Positions 1 through 8,227 of a DNA stretch of 64,000 nt are shown here, piece by piece. The number at the start of each line of letters is the position of its first letter. Within the stretch, counting starts at the first letter, position 1. Location of the stretch: contig CAZCOG010000003.1 in the NCBI GenBank assembly GCA_964500445.1, forward strand, positions 124,001 through 188,000. Reading direction: 5' to 3'. Source of the stretch: Persicitalea sp964500445. GTDB taxonomy: Bacteria; Bacteroidota; Bacteroidia; Cytophagales; Spirosomataceae. Both the position numbers and the translations under genes were made by a program. Under the pieces are notes generated by a model. It was not told the DNA's origin, made no database searches, and saw only the letters and a list, made by a program, of their open reading frames with translations.

Positions 1-2
1 TA

Positions 3-668
3 CAAGATCCTCATAAACTGGCCGATAAACTGAAAGAGCAGGGGATCGAACTGGCCGCGCTCTCGCTGCCTTTTGAGTGGAATGGTACGGAGGAATCTGC
101 CGCCGAACGGGCCGAGGCCGATCAGGCGATTGAGCTTTTGCAGTACTTTCCCGGCGCTATCCTTTGTACCGTACAAATCCCCACGGGCCGACACGATCTG
201 GAAGAGCGCCGTAAAAGCCTGGTAAAAATCGTCAACGGCATTTCGGCACGGGCCTCGTACAAGGGTATTCCGTGCAGTTTTCACCCTAATTCTCCCAAAA
301 GCTCCATCATCCGCACCGCCGAAGACTACCGGGTAGTTCTGGAAGGGCTGGACACTTCCGTGACGGGATGGACGCCGGACGTGGGGCACATCATCAACGG
401 GGATATGGACCCACTGGAAGTGATGCAGAAATATGCCTCGCTCATTAATCATGTACACTATAAGGACTGGGACGGCGAACCGGAATTCGCCCTCATGGGA
501 CAGGGAAAAGTGAATTTGCTGGCCATCACCCAATGGCTCAAAGACCAGAACTACTCAGGCTGGATCGTCTGCGAAGATGAAGCCGAAATGGCCATAGAAG
601 AGCCCGACAAAGTGACTCTTCATGATGGCCGCTGGATTACGCACGAGTTGATACCAGCGTTAAAGTAA
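3..668 (+). CDS. Sugar phosphate isomerase/epimerase (TIM barrel), 5' truncated
   Basis: The frame is already open at the first bases of the window, so the N-terminus lies upstream and about 221 residues are visible. The protein fits the AP-endonuclease-2/xylose-isomerase-like TIM barrel family (IolE-like sugar isomerases, epimerases and dehydratases). Visible metal-site motifs are the PDVGH segment (Asp and His ligands), the HVHYKDW segment and an acidic VCEDEAE strand near the C-terminus. It opens a co-directional sugar-catabolic gene set that ends at 6233. The exact reaction (isomerase, epimerase, dehydratase or keto-sugar lyase) cannot be told from sequence. Confidence 0.85.
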   Translation, partial: QDPHKLADKLKEQGIELAALSLPFEWNGTEESAAERAEADQAIELLQYFPGAILCTVQIPTGRHDLEERRKSLVKIVNGISARASYKGIPCSFHPNSPKSSIIRTAEDYRVVLEGLDTSVTGWTPDVGHIINGDMDPLEVMQKYASLINHVHYKDWDGEPEFALMGQGKVNLLAITQWLKDQNYSGWIVCEDEAEMAIEEPDKVTLHDGRWITHELIPALK

Positions 669-719
669 TGTGGTACGGGCGGCTCGCCCGTCATTGCGAG
701 CCACCACAAACTAGTAAAA

Positions 720-1520
720 ATGCCAATTATAGAGTCCAACGGAATAAACCTCCACTACCAGGAACGTGGCACCGGCGAGCCATTGCTGCTCATCATGGGC
801 ATCACCGCCGATGGCTCGGTCTGGGAACCGCATGTATCGGTCTGGGAGAAAAGCTTTCGCTGTATCCTGCCCGATAACCGGGGAGTGGGTCAGACCGACA
901 AGCCTTCGGGTGACTACACCACCGCCGAAATGGCCGATGACCACGCGGGTCTTTTGGATCATTTGGGTTTAGAAAAGGTCCGCGTTGTGGGTGTGTCGAT
1001 GGGCGGAGCCATTGCGTTGCAACTGGCCTTGCGGCATCCTGATAAAGTAAGTTCCATGGTACTTATGTGTCCCTGGGCCCGCTGCGACGCAATGGCTAAG
1101 GGGATCTTTGAACACATGGTGGATTGTAAAGCACGGTTCACACCCGAAGAATTCAGCTTATATATTCAGTTGCTGATTTTCTCAAAATCTACCTGGGACG
1201 ATGACGAAAAACGTGCGGGATTGCAAGAAGATCGCAAGCAAGACCCTTCATTCCCGCAACCACTGCACGGCCTGGCCGGCCAGGCGGCAGCCTGCATCAA
1301 CCAGAATGTGTACGATGATTTAGGAAAAATAAAAGTACCTACGCTGATCATCGGTGGTGATGCGGATATTTTCACGCCCCCGTGGATGGGAAAGGAAATT
1401 GCCGAGGCGATCCCCAACGCCGAAATTTATTTATACGAAAATCTGGGCCACGCTTTTCATTTCGAAAACCCGGATGATTTTAATCACAGGGTAGAGGAAT
1501 GGTTGAAAGCCCACCCGTAG
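720..1520 (+). CDS. Alpha/beta hydrolase
   Basis: A 266-residue cytosolic alpha/beta hydrolase with no signal peptide. The nucleophile elbow is GVSMGGA with Ser93, the acid is probably Asp216 in GGDADIF, and the histidine is His244 in LGHAFHF, so the triad is complete. Family members hydrolyse esters, lactones or C-C bonds. It sits 51 bp after the TIM-barrel gene and upstream of a mutarotase-like gene, so a sugar lactone or ester is a reasonable but unproven substrate. Length is normal for the family. Confidence 0.85.
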   Translation: MPIIESNGINLHYQERGTGEPLLLIMGITADGSVWEPHVSVWEKSFRCILPDNRGVGQTDKPSGDYTTAEMADDHAGLLDHLGLEKVRVVGVSMGGAIALQLALRHPDKVSSMVLMCPWARCDAMAKGIFEHMVDCKARFTPEEFSLYIQLLIFSKSTWDDDEKRAGLQEDRKQDPSFPQPLHGLAGQAAACINQNVYDDLGKIKVPTLIIGGDADIFTPPWMGKEIAEAIPNAEIYLYENLGHAFHFENPDDFNHRVEEWLKAHP

Positions 1521-1562
1521 GGGCGGACCTATGTGTCCGTCCGAATGCGACGTCCAATCGAA

Positions 1563-2582
1563 ATGAAAGAAAACTGGCATAACAAAATTGGTAACCCCGC
1601 TCAACTGGGTGGCATCGAAACCTCCGTCCTCGACAACGGTTTGGGGCGCGGTACCCGCATCGCCTGGATCAATACCGGGACGGGGCTGCGGTATAAAGTA
1701 GTACTGGATCGGGCGATGGACATCGTTGATGCCTTTTATAATCAACACAGTCTGGCATGGTTGAGCCACAGCGGTATCACACCGTCGCAGCCTTTCTCCG
1801 ACAAGGGCATCGACTGGCTGCGTACCTTCGGCGGTGGGCTGTTAACTACCTGTGGCCTATCGAATGTGGGCGGTCCCAATCAGGACGAATACGGGGAACG
1901 CGGACTGCACGGAAAAATCAGCAACATCCCCGCTGAAATCATCAGCATCATTCAGCCTGACCCGCAACGCGGGCAAATGGGAATGAGTATCACGGGCCGC
2001 ATACTGGAAACGACCGTTTTCGGACCGACGCTGGAACTGCGCCGTACCATTTCGGGAAAGTTGGGCGAACCGTTTATTCAAATAAAAGATGAAGTAATAA
2101 ATCTGGGAAACACTACCGTCCCACACATGCTGCTGTATCACCTCAATTTTGGTTATCCTCTGGTGGATGAAGGCGCCAAAATTACCTGGCAAGGTGAATG
2201 GAAAGCCCGCGAAGGCGATAACACGAAGATTTTCCTGGAAGGCAACGACTACCGTACTTGTCCGGCGCCGCTTGATGACCACGCCGGAACGGGCGAAGAA
2301 GCCGCTTTTATCCAACCCGAGGCTGATGAGCAGGGCATAGCCCGCTGCGGAATCGAGAATTCAAGGTTAGGAATCGCCTTGGAAGTGTCTTTTAACAAAA
2401 ACCAATTACCCTGGCTGACGAACTGGCAACATTGGGGCAAGGGAGAGTACGTTACAGGTCTGGAACCTGGCACCAACCCGCCCATCGGCCAAAAAAATGC
2501 CCGTGAACAAAAACAATTGATTATGCTGACACCAGGCGAAAGCCGGAAGTATGATTTGAGAATGGAAGTAAGTGAAAATTGA
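1563..2582 (+). CDS. DUF4432 aldose-epimerase-like protein
   Basis: A 339-residue protein of the DUF4432 family, which has the galactose-mutarotase beta-sandwich fold. Recognisable stretches are the N-terminal GGIETSVLDNGLGRG, the TFGGGLLTTCGLSNVGGP strand, the HLNFGYPLVDEGA segment with a candidate catalytic His, and a terminal LEPGTNPP segment. An in-frame ATG exists at 1533, but homology begins at the ATG at 1563 (MKENWHNK), so that start was chosen. Probably acts on a free sugar in the same pathway as its neighbours. The precise sugar is unknown. Confidence 0.8.
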   Translation: MKENWHNKIGNPAQLGGIETSVLDNGLGRGTRIAWINTGTGLRYKVVLDRAMDIVDAFYNQHSLAWLSHSGITPSQPFSDKGIDWLRTFGGGLLTTCGLSNVGGPNQDEYGERGLHGKISNIPAEIISIIQPDPQRGQMGMSITGRILETTVFGPTLELRRTISGKLGEPFIQIKDEVINLGNTTVPHMLLYHLNFGYPLVDEGAKITWQGEWKAREGDNTKIFLEGNDYRTCPAPLDDHAGTGEEAAFIQPEADEQGIARCGIENSRLGIALEVSFNKNQLPWLTNWQHWGKGEYVTGLEPGTNPPIGQKNAREQKQLIMLTPGESRKYDLRMEVSEN

Positions 2583-2591
2583 CGTTAGACG

Positions 2592-2651
2592 TTGGATTCT
2601 GGATTAGAGATTTAACTACACAGACATACTAGTCCAAAATCTAGCATCCAA
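2592..2651. repeat. Imperfect inverted repeat in operon gap
   Basis: The 14-mer at 2592-2605 (ttggattctggatt) pairs with 2638-2651 at 12 of 14 positions. It lies in the roughly 110-bp gap before the cupin gene. Similar word-like inverted segments occur at 48654-48708 and 50639-50731. Confidence 0.5.
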
Positions 2652-2691
2652 AGTCCAAAATCCTATTTACCTAACAATTTAACTACCTAAC

Positions 2692-3888
2692 ATGAGTCTT
2701 GCGAGTAAAGCATTAGAAGAAGGAAAAGGAATTTTACGCCTGGCCCCCACTTGGGTACCACGTTCGTTCTGCGTGCCGGGTCGGCGTATCAAGCTACACC
2801 CTGACGATTATTATGTGCTCGGTGGCGAGCGCGGCGGCATCGACGAGCGCTGGCTATCAAGTACCACACCCGCCAAAAATGGTCCCCTCACGGGTGAGAA
2901 CGAAGGATTAAGTGCCGTAGTAGTAGGAGACGAACAGATTTTGCTGAAAGATGTCATCGACGAATTGAAGGGTGAAATCATCGGTGATCGCCTGTGGGAT
3001 GAATACCAAAGCTGGCCCATGTATTCCAAGTTTTTCGACAACATGGGGCCGCTGCCGCACCACATTCACCACAACGACGAACACGCCGCCAAAATCGGTC
3101 AACTCGGCAAACCGGAGGCTTACTATTTTCCGCCGCAACTGAACAACCACGGCGGTGACTTTCCCTATACCTTCTTCGGCATCGCGCCCGGCACCACGAA
3201 GGAGCAGATCAAGGAATGCCTGATGAATTTTACCAAAGGCGACAACAAAATCACCAACTACTCGCAGGCCTTCAAGCTGGAACCCGGTACGGGATGGGAC
3301 GTGCCGCCGGGCATGCTGCACGCGCCGGGTAGTTTGTGTACGTATGAGCCACAGAAAGCCTCTGACGTATTCGCCATGTACCAGTCATTGGTTAATGAGG
3401 CCATTATTCCCGAAGAACTCCTGTGGAACGGTACCCCTGAAGACCGCATGGGCGACTACGACCAGTTGATGGAAGTAATCGATTGGGAGTTGAATACCAA
3501 TCCCAATATTCTGGAAACGCGTTTCATGAAACCCAAACCTGTTCGGGATCAAGCCGAGATGAAAGCCGCCGGCTACGTGGAAAACTGGGTCTGCTATCTG
3601 AATGATGCGTTTAGTGCGAAGGAATTGACCGTAGCTCCCGGCGCAACGGTTACGATCAAAGATGCCGCTGCCTACGGACTTATCATCATGCAGGGCCACG
3701 GCAAGATGGGCGTATGGAACGTAGAAACTCCCGCCCTGATTCGCTATGGCCAGCTGACTTTTGACGAGTTCTTTGTAACAGAGAAAGCAGCAAAAGAAGG
3801 CGTAGAAATCACCAATCATTCTTCCGTCGATCCGCTGGTAATGCTGAAGCACTTTGGACCGGGCAACCCAGATTTAATTAAAAGTTGA
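2692..3888 (+). CDS. Phosphomannose-isomerase-like cupin
   Basis: A 398-residue protein resembling class I mannose-6-phosphate isomerase/cupin enzymes. The metal-binding cupin motif is visible as HHIHHNDE (His123-His127) followed by Glu142 in PEAYYFPP, and a downstream WDVPPGMLHAPG segment supplies a likely fourth ligand. A second cupin-like half occupies roughly residues 300-398. It is co-directional with the isomerase and dehydrogenase genes. The family assignment is fairly secure. A true Man6P activity is not, because this branch usually sits in operons for non-phosphorylated sugars. Confidence 0.7.
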   Translation: MSLASKALEEGKGILRLAPTWVPRSFCVPGRRIKLHPDDYYVLGGERGGIDERWLSSTTPAKNGPLTGENEGLSAVVVGDEQILLKDVIDELKGEIIGDRLWDEYQSWPMYSKFFDNMGPLPHHIHHNDEHAAKIGQLGKPEAYYFPPQLNNHGGDFPYTFFGIAPGTTKEQIKECLMNFTKGDNKITNYSQAFKLEPGTGWDVPPGMLHAPGSLCTYEPQKASDVFAMYQSLVNEAIIPEELLWNGTPEDRMGDYDQLMEVIDWELNTNPNILETRFMKPKPVRDQAEMKAAGYVENWVCYLNDAFSAKELTVAPGATVTIKDAAAYGLIIMQGHGKMGVWNVETPALIRYGQLTFDEFFVTEKAAKEGVEITNHSSVDPLVMLKHFGPGNPDLIKS

Positions 3889-3925
3889 AAGTGGATAGTT
3901 GAAAGTTATTGATTTTTCAACGGAA

Positions 3926-3955
3926 CCCAAAACCTAATAACCCAAAACCTAATAA
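3926..3955 (+). repeat. Two tandem copies of a 15-bp unit
   Basis: The unit cccaaaacctaataa is repeated perfectly twice (3926-3940 and 3941-3955), immediately before the next start codon. A simple intergenic tandem repeat, probably from slippage. Any role in translation is unknown. Confidence 0.8.
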
Positions 3956-3963
3956 CCTAAATA

Positions 3964-4989
3964 ATGAACAATTTCCCCAAACTACACAACGCTACCTGGC
4001 CCGGAATTGTGGGCAAGGGCGACGATTCGCAACCCGTAATCCCATTCGATAAAATGCTCGAAATGACCGCCGCCGCCGAGGTGGACGGCGTAAAATTTGA
4101 CGGCGTTGACTTGGGCCTACTCGACCCGCACGTAGATATTGAAAGTTCCGATGATGATATCAAGCGGTTGGCGGACAAGATCGCCGGCCACGGCCTCAAA
4201 GTCGGCAGCCTGGTCGCGCCCATATGGGGCGGTCCGGTGCTGGGTAGCGACGACGACCGTAAGGTATTTATCGATATGGTGCGCAAGGCCTGCAATTTCG
4301 GTAAAGTACTTCGTGAGGCGGGCATTCGTCCGTATGGCGTGATCCGCATCGACTCGGCGAGTAGTCCTGAAACCTGGGCGAAAGATCCTGCTAAAAACAC
4401 CAGAATTATCGCCGAAACCTTCCGCCAGGCCTGCGATGTAGCGGCGGAATTCGACGAAAAATTAGCCGCTGAAGGCGAAATCTGCTGGGGTGGAATGCAC
4501 GGCTGGAAGACCATGGTCGAGACACTGGAAATGGTAGATCGGCCCAATATGGGTTTCCAGGCCGATATGTCGCACACACTGCTATATACGATGGGCTATA
4601 ACAGCCCCGAGGAACGAATTCTGCCCAAAGACTACGATTGGCAGGATCGCGACGTACTTACCGCCGCCCTCAAAAAGATGTCGGACGCGCTACGTCCCTG
4701 GACAATCGACTTCCACGTTGCCCAAAACGATGGTACCGTTCACGGTACGGGTTCGCACGATAAAACAGGCCGCCACTGCCTGGCTACCGATCCTAATGGC
4801 AAGCTGAACGTCGCTGAGGATGCGGGCTTCTGGCTGCGCGACGAAAATGGCAATCTTACCAAGAAATTCAAGCACATCTGCTGGGATGGTTGCATGTTCG
4901 ATAACGATGTCATGGAGAACCAGCAAACCTGGAATGACATCCTGGCCACGCTGATTCAAGTGCGGGAAAAGCACGGATGGAGTGAATAA
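3964..4989 (+). CDS. Sugar phosphate isomerase/epimerase (xylose-isomerase-like)
   Basis: A 341-residue TIM-barrel protein of the AP-endonuclease-2 superfamily and the second such enzyme in this operon. Ligand-like motifs include EICWGGMHGW (Glu), FQADMSHTLLY (Asp and His), IDFHVAQNDGTVHG (His) and the terminal CWDGCMFDN strand. It starts at an ATG after a 75-bp AT-rich spacer. Having two isomerase paralogues next to a Gfo/Idh/MocA enzyme is typical of pathways that oxidise a sugar and then isomerise, eliminate or hydrolyse the keto-sugar. The substrate is unknown. Confidence 0.8.
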   Translation: MNNFPKLHNATWPGIVGKGDDSQPVIPFDKMLEMTAAAEVDGVKFDGVDLGLLDPHVDIESSDDDIKRLADKIAGHGLKVGSLVAPIWGGPVLGSDDDRKVFIDMVRKACNFGKVLREAGIRPYGVIRIDSASSPETWAKDPAKNTRIIAETFRQACDVAAEFDEKLAAEGEICWGGMHGWKTMVETLEMVDRPNMGFQADMSHTLLYTMGYNSPEERILPKDYDWQDRDVLTAALKKMSDALRPWTIDFHVAQNDGTVHGTGSHDKTGRHCLATDPNGKLNVAEDAGFWLRDENGNLTKKFKHICWDGCMFDNDVMENQQTWNDILATLIQVREKHGWSE

Positions 4990-5069
4990 TGATGATTGCA
5001 AGATACGGTTATAGGAAATAAAACCTTTGACCGTTAACCCTTAACCTTTTGACCTTTTATTTTAACCCT

Positions 5070-6233
5070 ATGGCTGACAAAAAAGAAATAAGAATCGGAT
5101 TGATCGGCTGCGGCTTGATGGGCCGTACCCACACCAATGGCTACAAGCGCCTCGGCGATTTTTTTCCTGAGTACGAATACCGTCCCGTATTAAAAGCAGC
5201 TTGCTCGCGGAGAGAGGATAAAGTGAAGGCCTTCGCCGAGCAGTGGGGGTACGAATCCTACGAAACGGACTGGAAAGCCCTGATCGCCCGTGACGACATC
5301 GATGCCGTGGACATTTGCACCCCTAACGACCTGCACGCCGATATCGCCATTGCTGCCGCCGAGGCGGGCAAGATGATCTTATGCGAAAAGCCGTTGGCCC
5401 GCACCCAGGAAGAAGCGCAGACGATGGTGGATGCCGTTGAGAAAGCGGGTGTCAAGAATACGGTTTGGTATAACTACCGCCGCATTCCTGCCGTGTCTTT
5501 GGCGAAGCAAATCGTGGATTCGGGCAAGCTGGGTAAAATTTTTCATTACCGCTCCAACTTTCTACAAGACTGGACCATCAGTCCCGATCTGCCGCAGGGC
5601 GGCACCGCCCTCTGGCGTCTCGATTCCGATGCTGCCGGTTCGGGTGTGACGGGCGATTTGCTGGCTCACTGCATCGACGCCGCCATGTGGATCAATGGTG
5701 CTATCACCGATGTGTCGGCTATGACCGAGACATTTATTAAGGAAAGGGTACACCAGGATAGCGGCAAAGTACAGAAAGTCGGCATCGACGACGCCTGTAT
5801 TTTCCATTGCCATTTCAAAAACGGTTCGCTCGGCCAGTTTGAGTCCACGCGTTACGCGCGGGGACACAAGGCCTTGTTTACCTTCGAAATCAACGGCGAA
5901 CATGCTTCTATTCGCTGGGACCTGCACGACATGAACCGCCTTGAGTACTTCGACCATAACGATGAGGGCATCGTGCGCGGCTGGCGCTCGATCCTGATTA
6001 CCGATGGCGACCAACCTTACATGGACCGCTGGTGGATTCCCGGCACGAGTATCGGCTATGAGCATTCTTTCGTCCATCAGGTGGCCGACTTTTTCAAGAG
6101 TCTGGAAACGGGCGAAGAATGTCATCCAACCTTCCAGGACGCGATGGAAACGCAGAAAGTCTGCCAGGCCGTACTGGATTCGGCTGCTTCCCGGAGCTGG
6201 AAAGATACGGGTGTGGAGAATGATATTGGGTAA
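5070..6233 (+). CDS. Gfo/Idh/MocA family NAD(P)-dependent oxidoreductase
   Basis: A 387-residue dehydrogenase. The N-terminal Rossmann fold shows GLIGCGLMGRTH, and the CEKPLA motif carries the catalytic-site Lys of the family. The C-terminal half is the substrate domain (HCIDAAMW, then GYEHSFVHQVADF). The ATG at 5070 was chosen over an upstream TTG at 5049 because the beta strand with the glycine motif begins directly after it. Last gene of the operon, followed by a strong hairpin. It probably oxidises a sugar or cyclitol hydroxyl; the substrate is not predictable. Confidence 0.88.
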   Translation: MADKKEIRIGLIGCGLMGRTHTNGYKRLGDFFPEYEYRPVLKAACSRREDKVKAFAEQWGYESYETDWKALIARDDIDAVDICTPNDLHADIAIAAAEAGKMILCEKPLARTQEEAQTMVDAVEKAGVKNTVWYNYRRIPAVSLAKQIVDSGKLGKIFHYRSNFLQDWTISPDLPQGGTALWRLDSDAAGSGVTGDLLAHCIDAAMWINGAITDVSAMTETFIKERVHQDSGKVQKVGIDDACIFHCHFKNGSLGQFESTRYARGHKALFTFEINGEHASIRWDLHDMNRLEYFDHNDEGIVRGWRSILITDGDQPYMDRWWIPGTSIGYEHSFVHQVADFFKSLETGEECHPTFQDAMETQKVCQAVLDSAASRSWKDTGVENDIG

Positions 6234-6266
6234 GAATTGGTTAGACCGATTTCTTAGGAAGAAAAT

Positions 6267-6311
6267 ACAGAGAAAGGCTCTTGGTACTTGATATCGAGAG
6301 CCTTTCTCTGT
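6267..6311 (+). terminator. Operon-end hairpin after the Gfo/Idh/MocA gene
   Basis: A perfect 15-bp stem (6267-6281 with 6297-6311, arm acagagaaaggctct) closes a 15-nt loop, followed by an AT-rich stretch. It ends the sugar operon 34 bp after the last stop codon. Confidence 0.8.
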
Positions 6312-6412
6312 TAATAAGTCTCGGCCAATTTTGAGATGATGCTATTCCATGAGTATTTTGCCGAAAAATATTCTCTGATTTGGCTCAGATCCCCAATATT
6401 TATTATATAAAA

Positions 6413-8176
6413 ATGAAAAAAATCTATTCTTTCCTTTTTGCCCTACTTAATCTAGGTGGCCTTTGTCAAGCCCAGCAGCCGGTTAAGGAATCCAAAGGAT
6501 TCTACCAGTTCCTGACCGACGACCCTAACCAAAAAACTTTTTACAGTGATCGCCAAGGCGTAATGGCCCAAAATGGCATGGTCGCTTCGGCGCATCCCGA
6601 ATCCTCACGAGTCGGGGCCGACATTCTTAAAAAAGGCGGTAATGCCGTTGATGCAGCGGTGGCCGTGCAGTTTGCGCTGGCGGTAGTTCACCCTTCGGCG
6701 GGCAACATCGGTGGCGGCGGGTTCATGGTGTTTCGGGCGGCTGATGGAAAGAGCTACACACTGGACTTTCGAGAAAAGGCGCCGTTAAAAGGGGGAAAAG
6801 ATATGTACCTCGACGCTGACGGCAATGTAGTTCCCGGTCTAAGCACGCTGGGCCACTTGGCCAGCGGAGTACCGGGTTCGGTAGAAGGTATGGCGGTGGC
6901 GCACGCCCGATTTGGCAAACTACTCTGGTCAGAACTACTACAGCCCGCCATTGACCTGGCTGAAAAGGGGGTAGTTCAAACCGACCGCGAGGCGCGGGGA
7001 CTGAATGCAATTAAGGCAAATGTACAAAAGGTAAACCCCGGTACCGGGTACTTTCTACGGACCGATGGCCGCGACTGGCAGGCCGGCGACACGCTGATGC
7101 AGCCTGATCTGGCAAAAGTACTGCGCGCCATCCAGAAAAAAGGCAGCAAAGGGTTTTATAAAGGAAAAGTCGCGCGGCAGATTGCGCGGGAAATGAAAAA
7201 AAACAAGGGAATTATTTCTAAAAAAGATCTGAAAGAGTACCACGCCAAATGGCGGGAGCCGATCATTGGGGACTATAAAAACTACAAAATCATCACGATG
7301 CCACCTACTTCGAGCGGTGGCGTGGCATTGATGCAGTTGTTGCGACTGGTGGAACCCTATCCGCTCACCCGCTGGGGCTGGAACACGGATTCTACGGCGC
7401 AGGTTATGATCGAGGCTGAGCGCCGGGTCTATGCCGACCGGGCCAAGTTTCTGGGTGACCCGGATTTCGTGGACGTTCCGGTGGACAAACTCATCAGCTA
7501 TGACTATCTGAAAAAACGTTGGCAGGATTTCAGCTTTGGGAAAGCTACCGATAGCAAGGCCGTCAGTGGCGGAGATTTGCCGGGCTACGAGAGCCTGGAA
7601 ACTACCCATTTTTCCGTTGTGGATAAAGATCGGAACGCCGTTTCCATAACTACCACCCTCAATGGTGGTTATGGCAGCAAAGTCATCATAAAAGGTGGCG
7701 GGTTTTTCATGAATAATGAAATGGACGATTTCAGTGTGAAAGCGGGCGTACCGAATATGTTCGGGCTGATCGGTAACAAGGCCAATGAAATAGCTCCTTC
7801 CAAGCGCATGCTGTCGTCGATGACGCCGACTATTGTAGAAAAAGACGGTAATCTGTACATGGTGGTAGGTACGCCCGGTGGATCTACGATTATTACAGCA
7901 GTTTATCAAACTATCCTGAACGTACTTGAACATGGTATGACCATGCAACAATCAGTCAATGCCCTGAAATTTCACCACCAGTGGCTGCCCGATAAAACGG
8001 TTTTTGAAGCGGGAGCATTTACTGACAATACCATCGACAAACTACAAAACCGCGGCTATATCCTGGAACAGCAGCGAAACACCATCGGCCGCATGGATTG
8101 CATCCTTGTCCTTCCCGACGGGAAGCTGGAAGGGGCCTCCGACCCCCGCGGCGACGATGTGAGCGTGGGGTATTGA
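6413..8176 (+). CDS. ggt: Gamma-glutamyltransferase
   Basis: A 587-residue exported Ntn-hydrolase that cleaves glutathione and other gamma-glutamyl compounds and is made as an autoprocessed precursor. The N-terminus MKKIYSFLFALLNLGG ending in CQAQQ is a clear signal peptide, so the ATG at 6413 is preferred over an upstream TTG. The processing and nucleophile motif TTHFSVVDKDRNAV gives the catalytic Thr at about residue 397. Further family signatures are GGNAVDAAVA, SSGGVALMQLL, MNNEMDDFS and VGTPGGSTI. Length is as expected. It is separated from the upstream operon by a terminator and converges on the OmpA-like gene. Confidence 0.95.
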   Translation: MKKIYSFLFALLNLGGLCQAQQPVKESKGFYQFLTDDPNQKTFYSDRQGVMAQNGMVASAHPESSRVGADILKKGGNAVDAAVAVQFALAVVHPSAGNIGGGGFMVFRAADGKSYTLDFREKAPLKGGKDMYLDADGNVVPGLSTLGHLASGVPGSVEGMAVAHARFGKLLWSELLQPAIDLAEKGVVQTDREARGLNAIKANVQKVNPGTGYFLRTDGRDWQAGDTLMQPDLAKVLRAIQKKGSKGFYKGKVARQIAREMKKNKGIISKKDLKEYHAKWREPIIGDYKNYKIITMPPTSSGGVALMQLLRLVEPYPLTRWGWNTDSTAQVMIEAERRVYADRAKFLGDPDFVDVPVDKLISYDYLKKRWQDFSFGKATDSKAVSGGDLPGYESLETTHFSVVDKDRNAVSITTTLNGGYGSKVIIKGGGFFMNNEMDDFSVKAGVPNMFGLIGNKANEIAPSKRMLSSMTPTIVEKDGNLYMVVGTPGGSTIITAVYQTILNVLEHGMTMQQSVNALKFHHQWLPDKTVFEAGAFTDNTIDKLQNRGYILEQQRNTIGRMDCILVLPDGKLEGASDPRGDDVSVGY

Positions 8177-8180
8177 TCAA

Positions 8181-8222
8181 CTTCCCGAAAGCTTAGCGCC
8201 AGACGGCTAGTCTTTCGGGAAG
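8181..8222. terminator. Bidirectional terminator between convergent genes
   Basis: The arms cttcccgaaag (8181-8191) and ctttcgggaag (8212-8222) are perfect 11-bp complements, with a short inner stem (tagc/gcta). The hairpin fills the 51-bp gap between two convergent genes, so it can serve both. Confidence 0.75.
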
Positions 8223-8227
8223 CTTCG

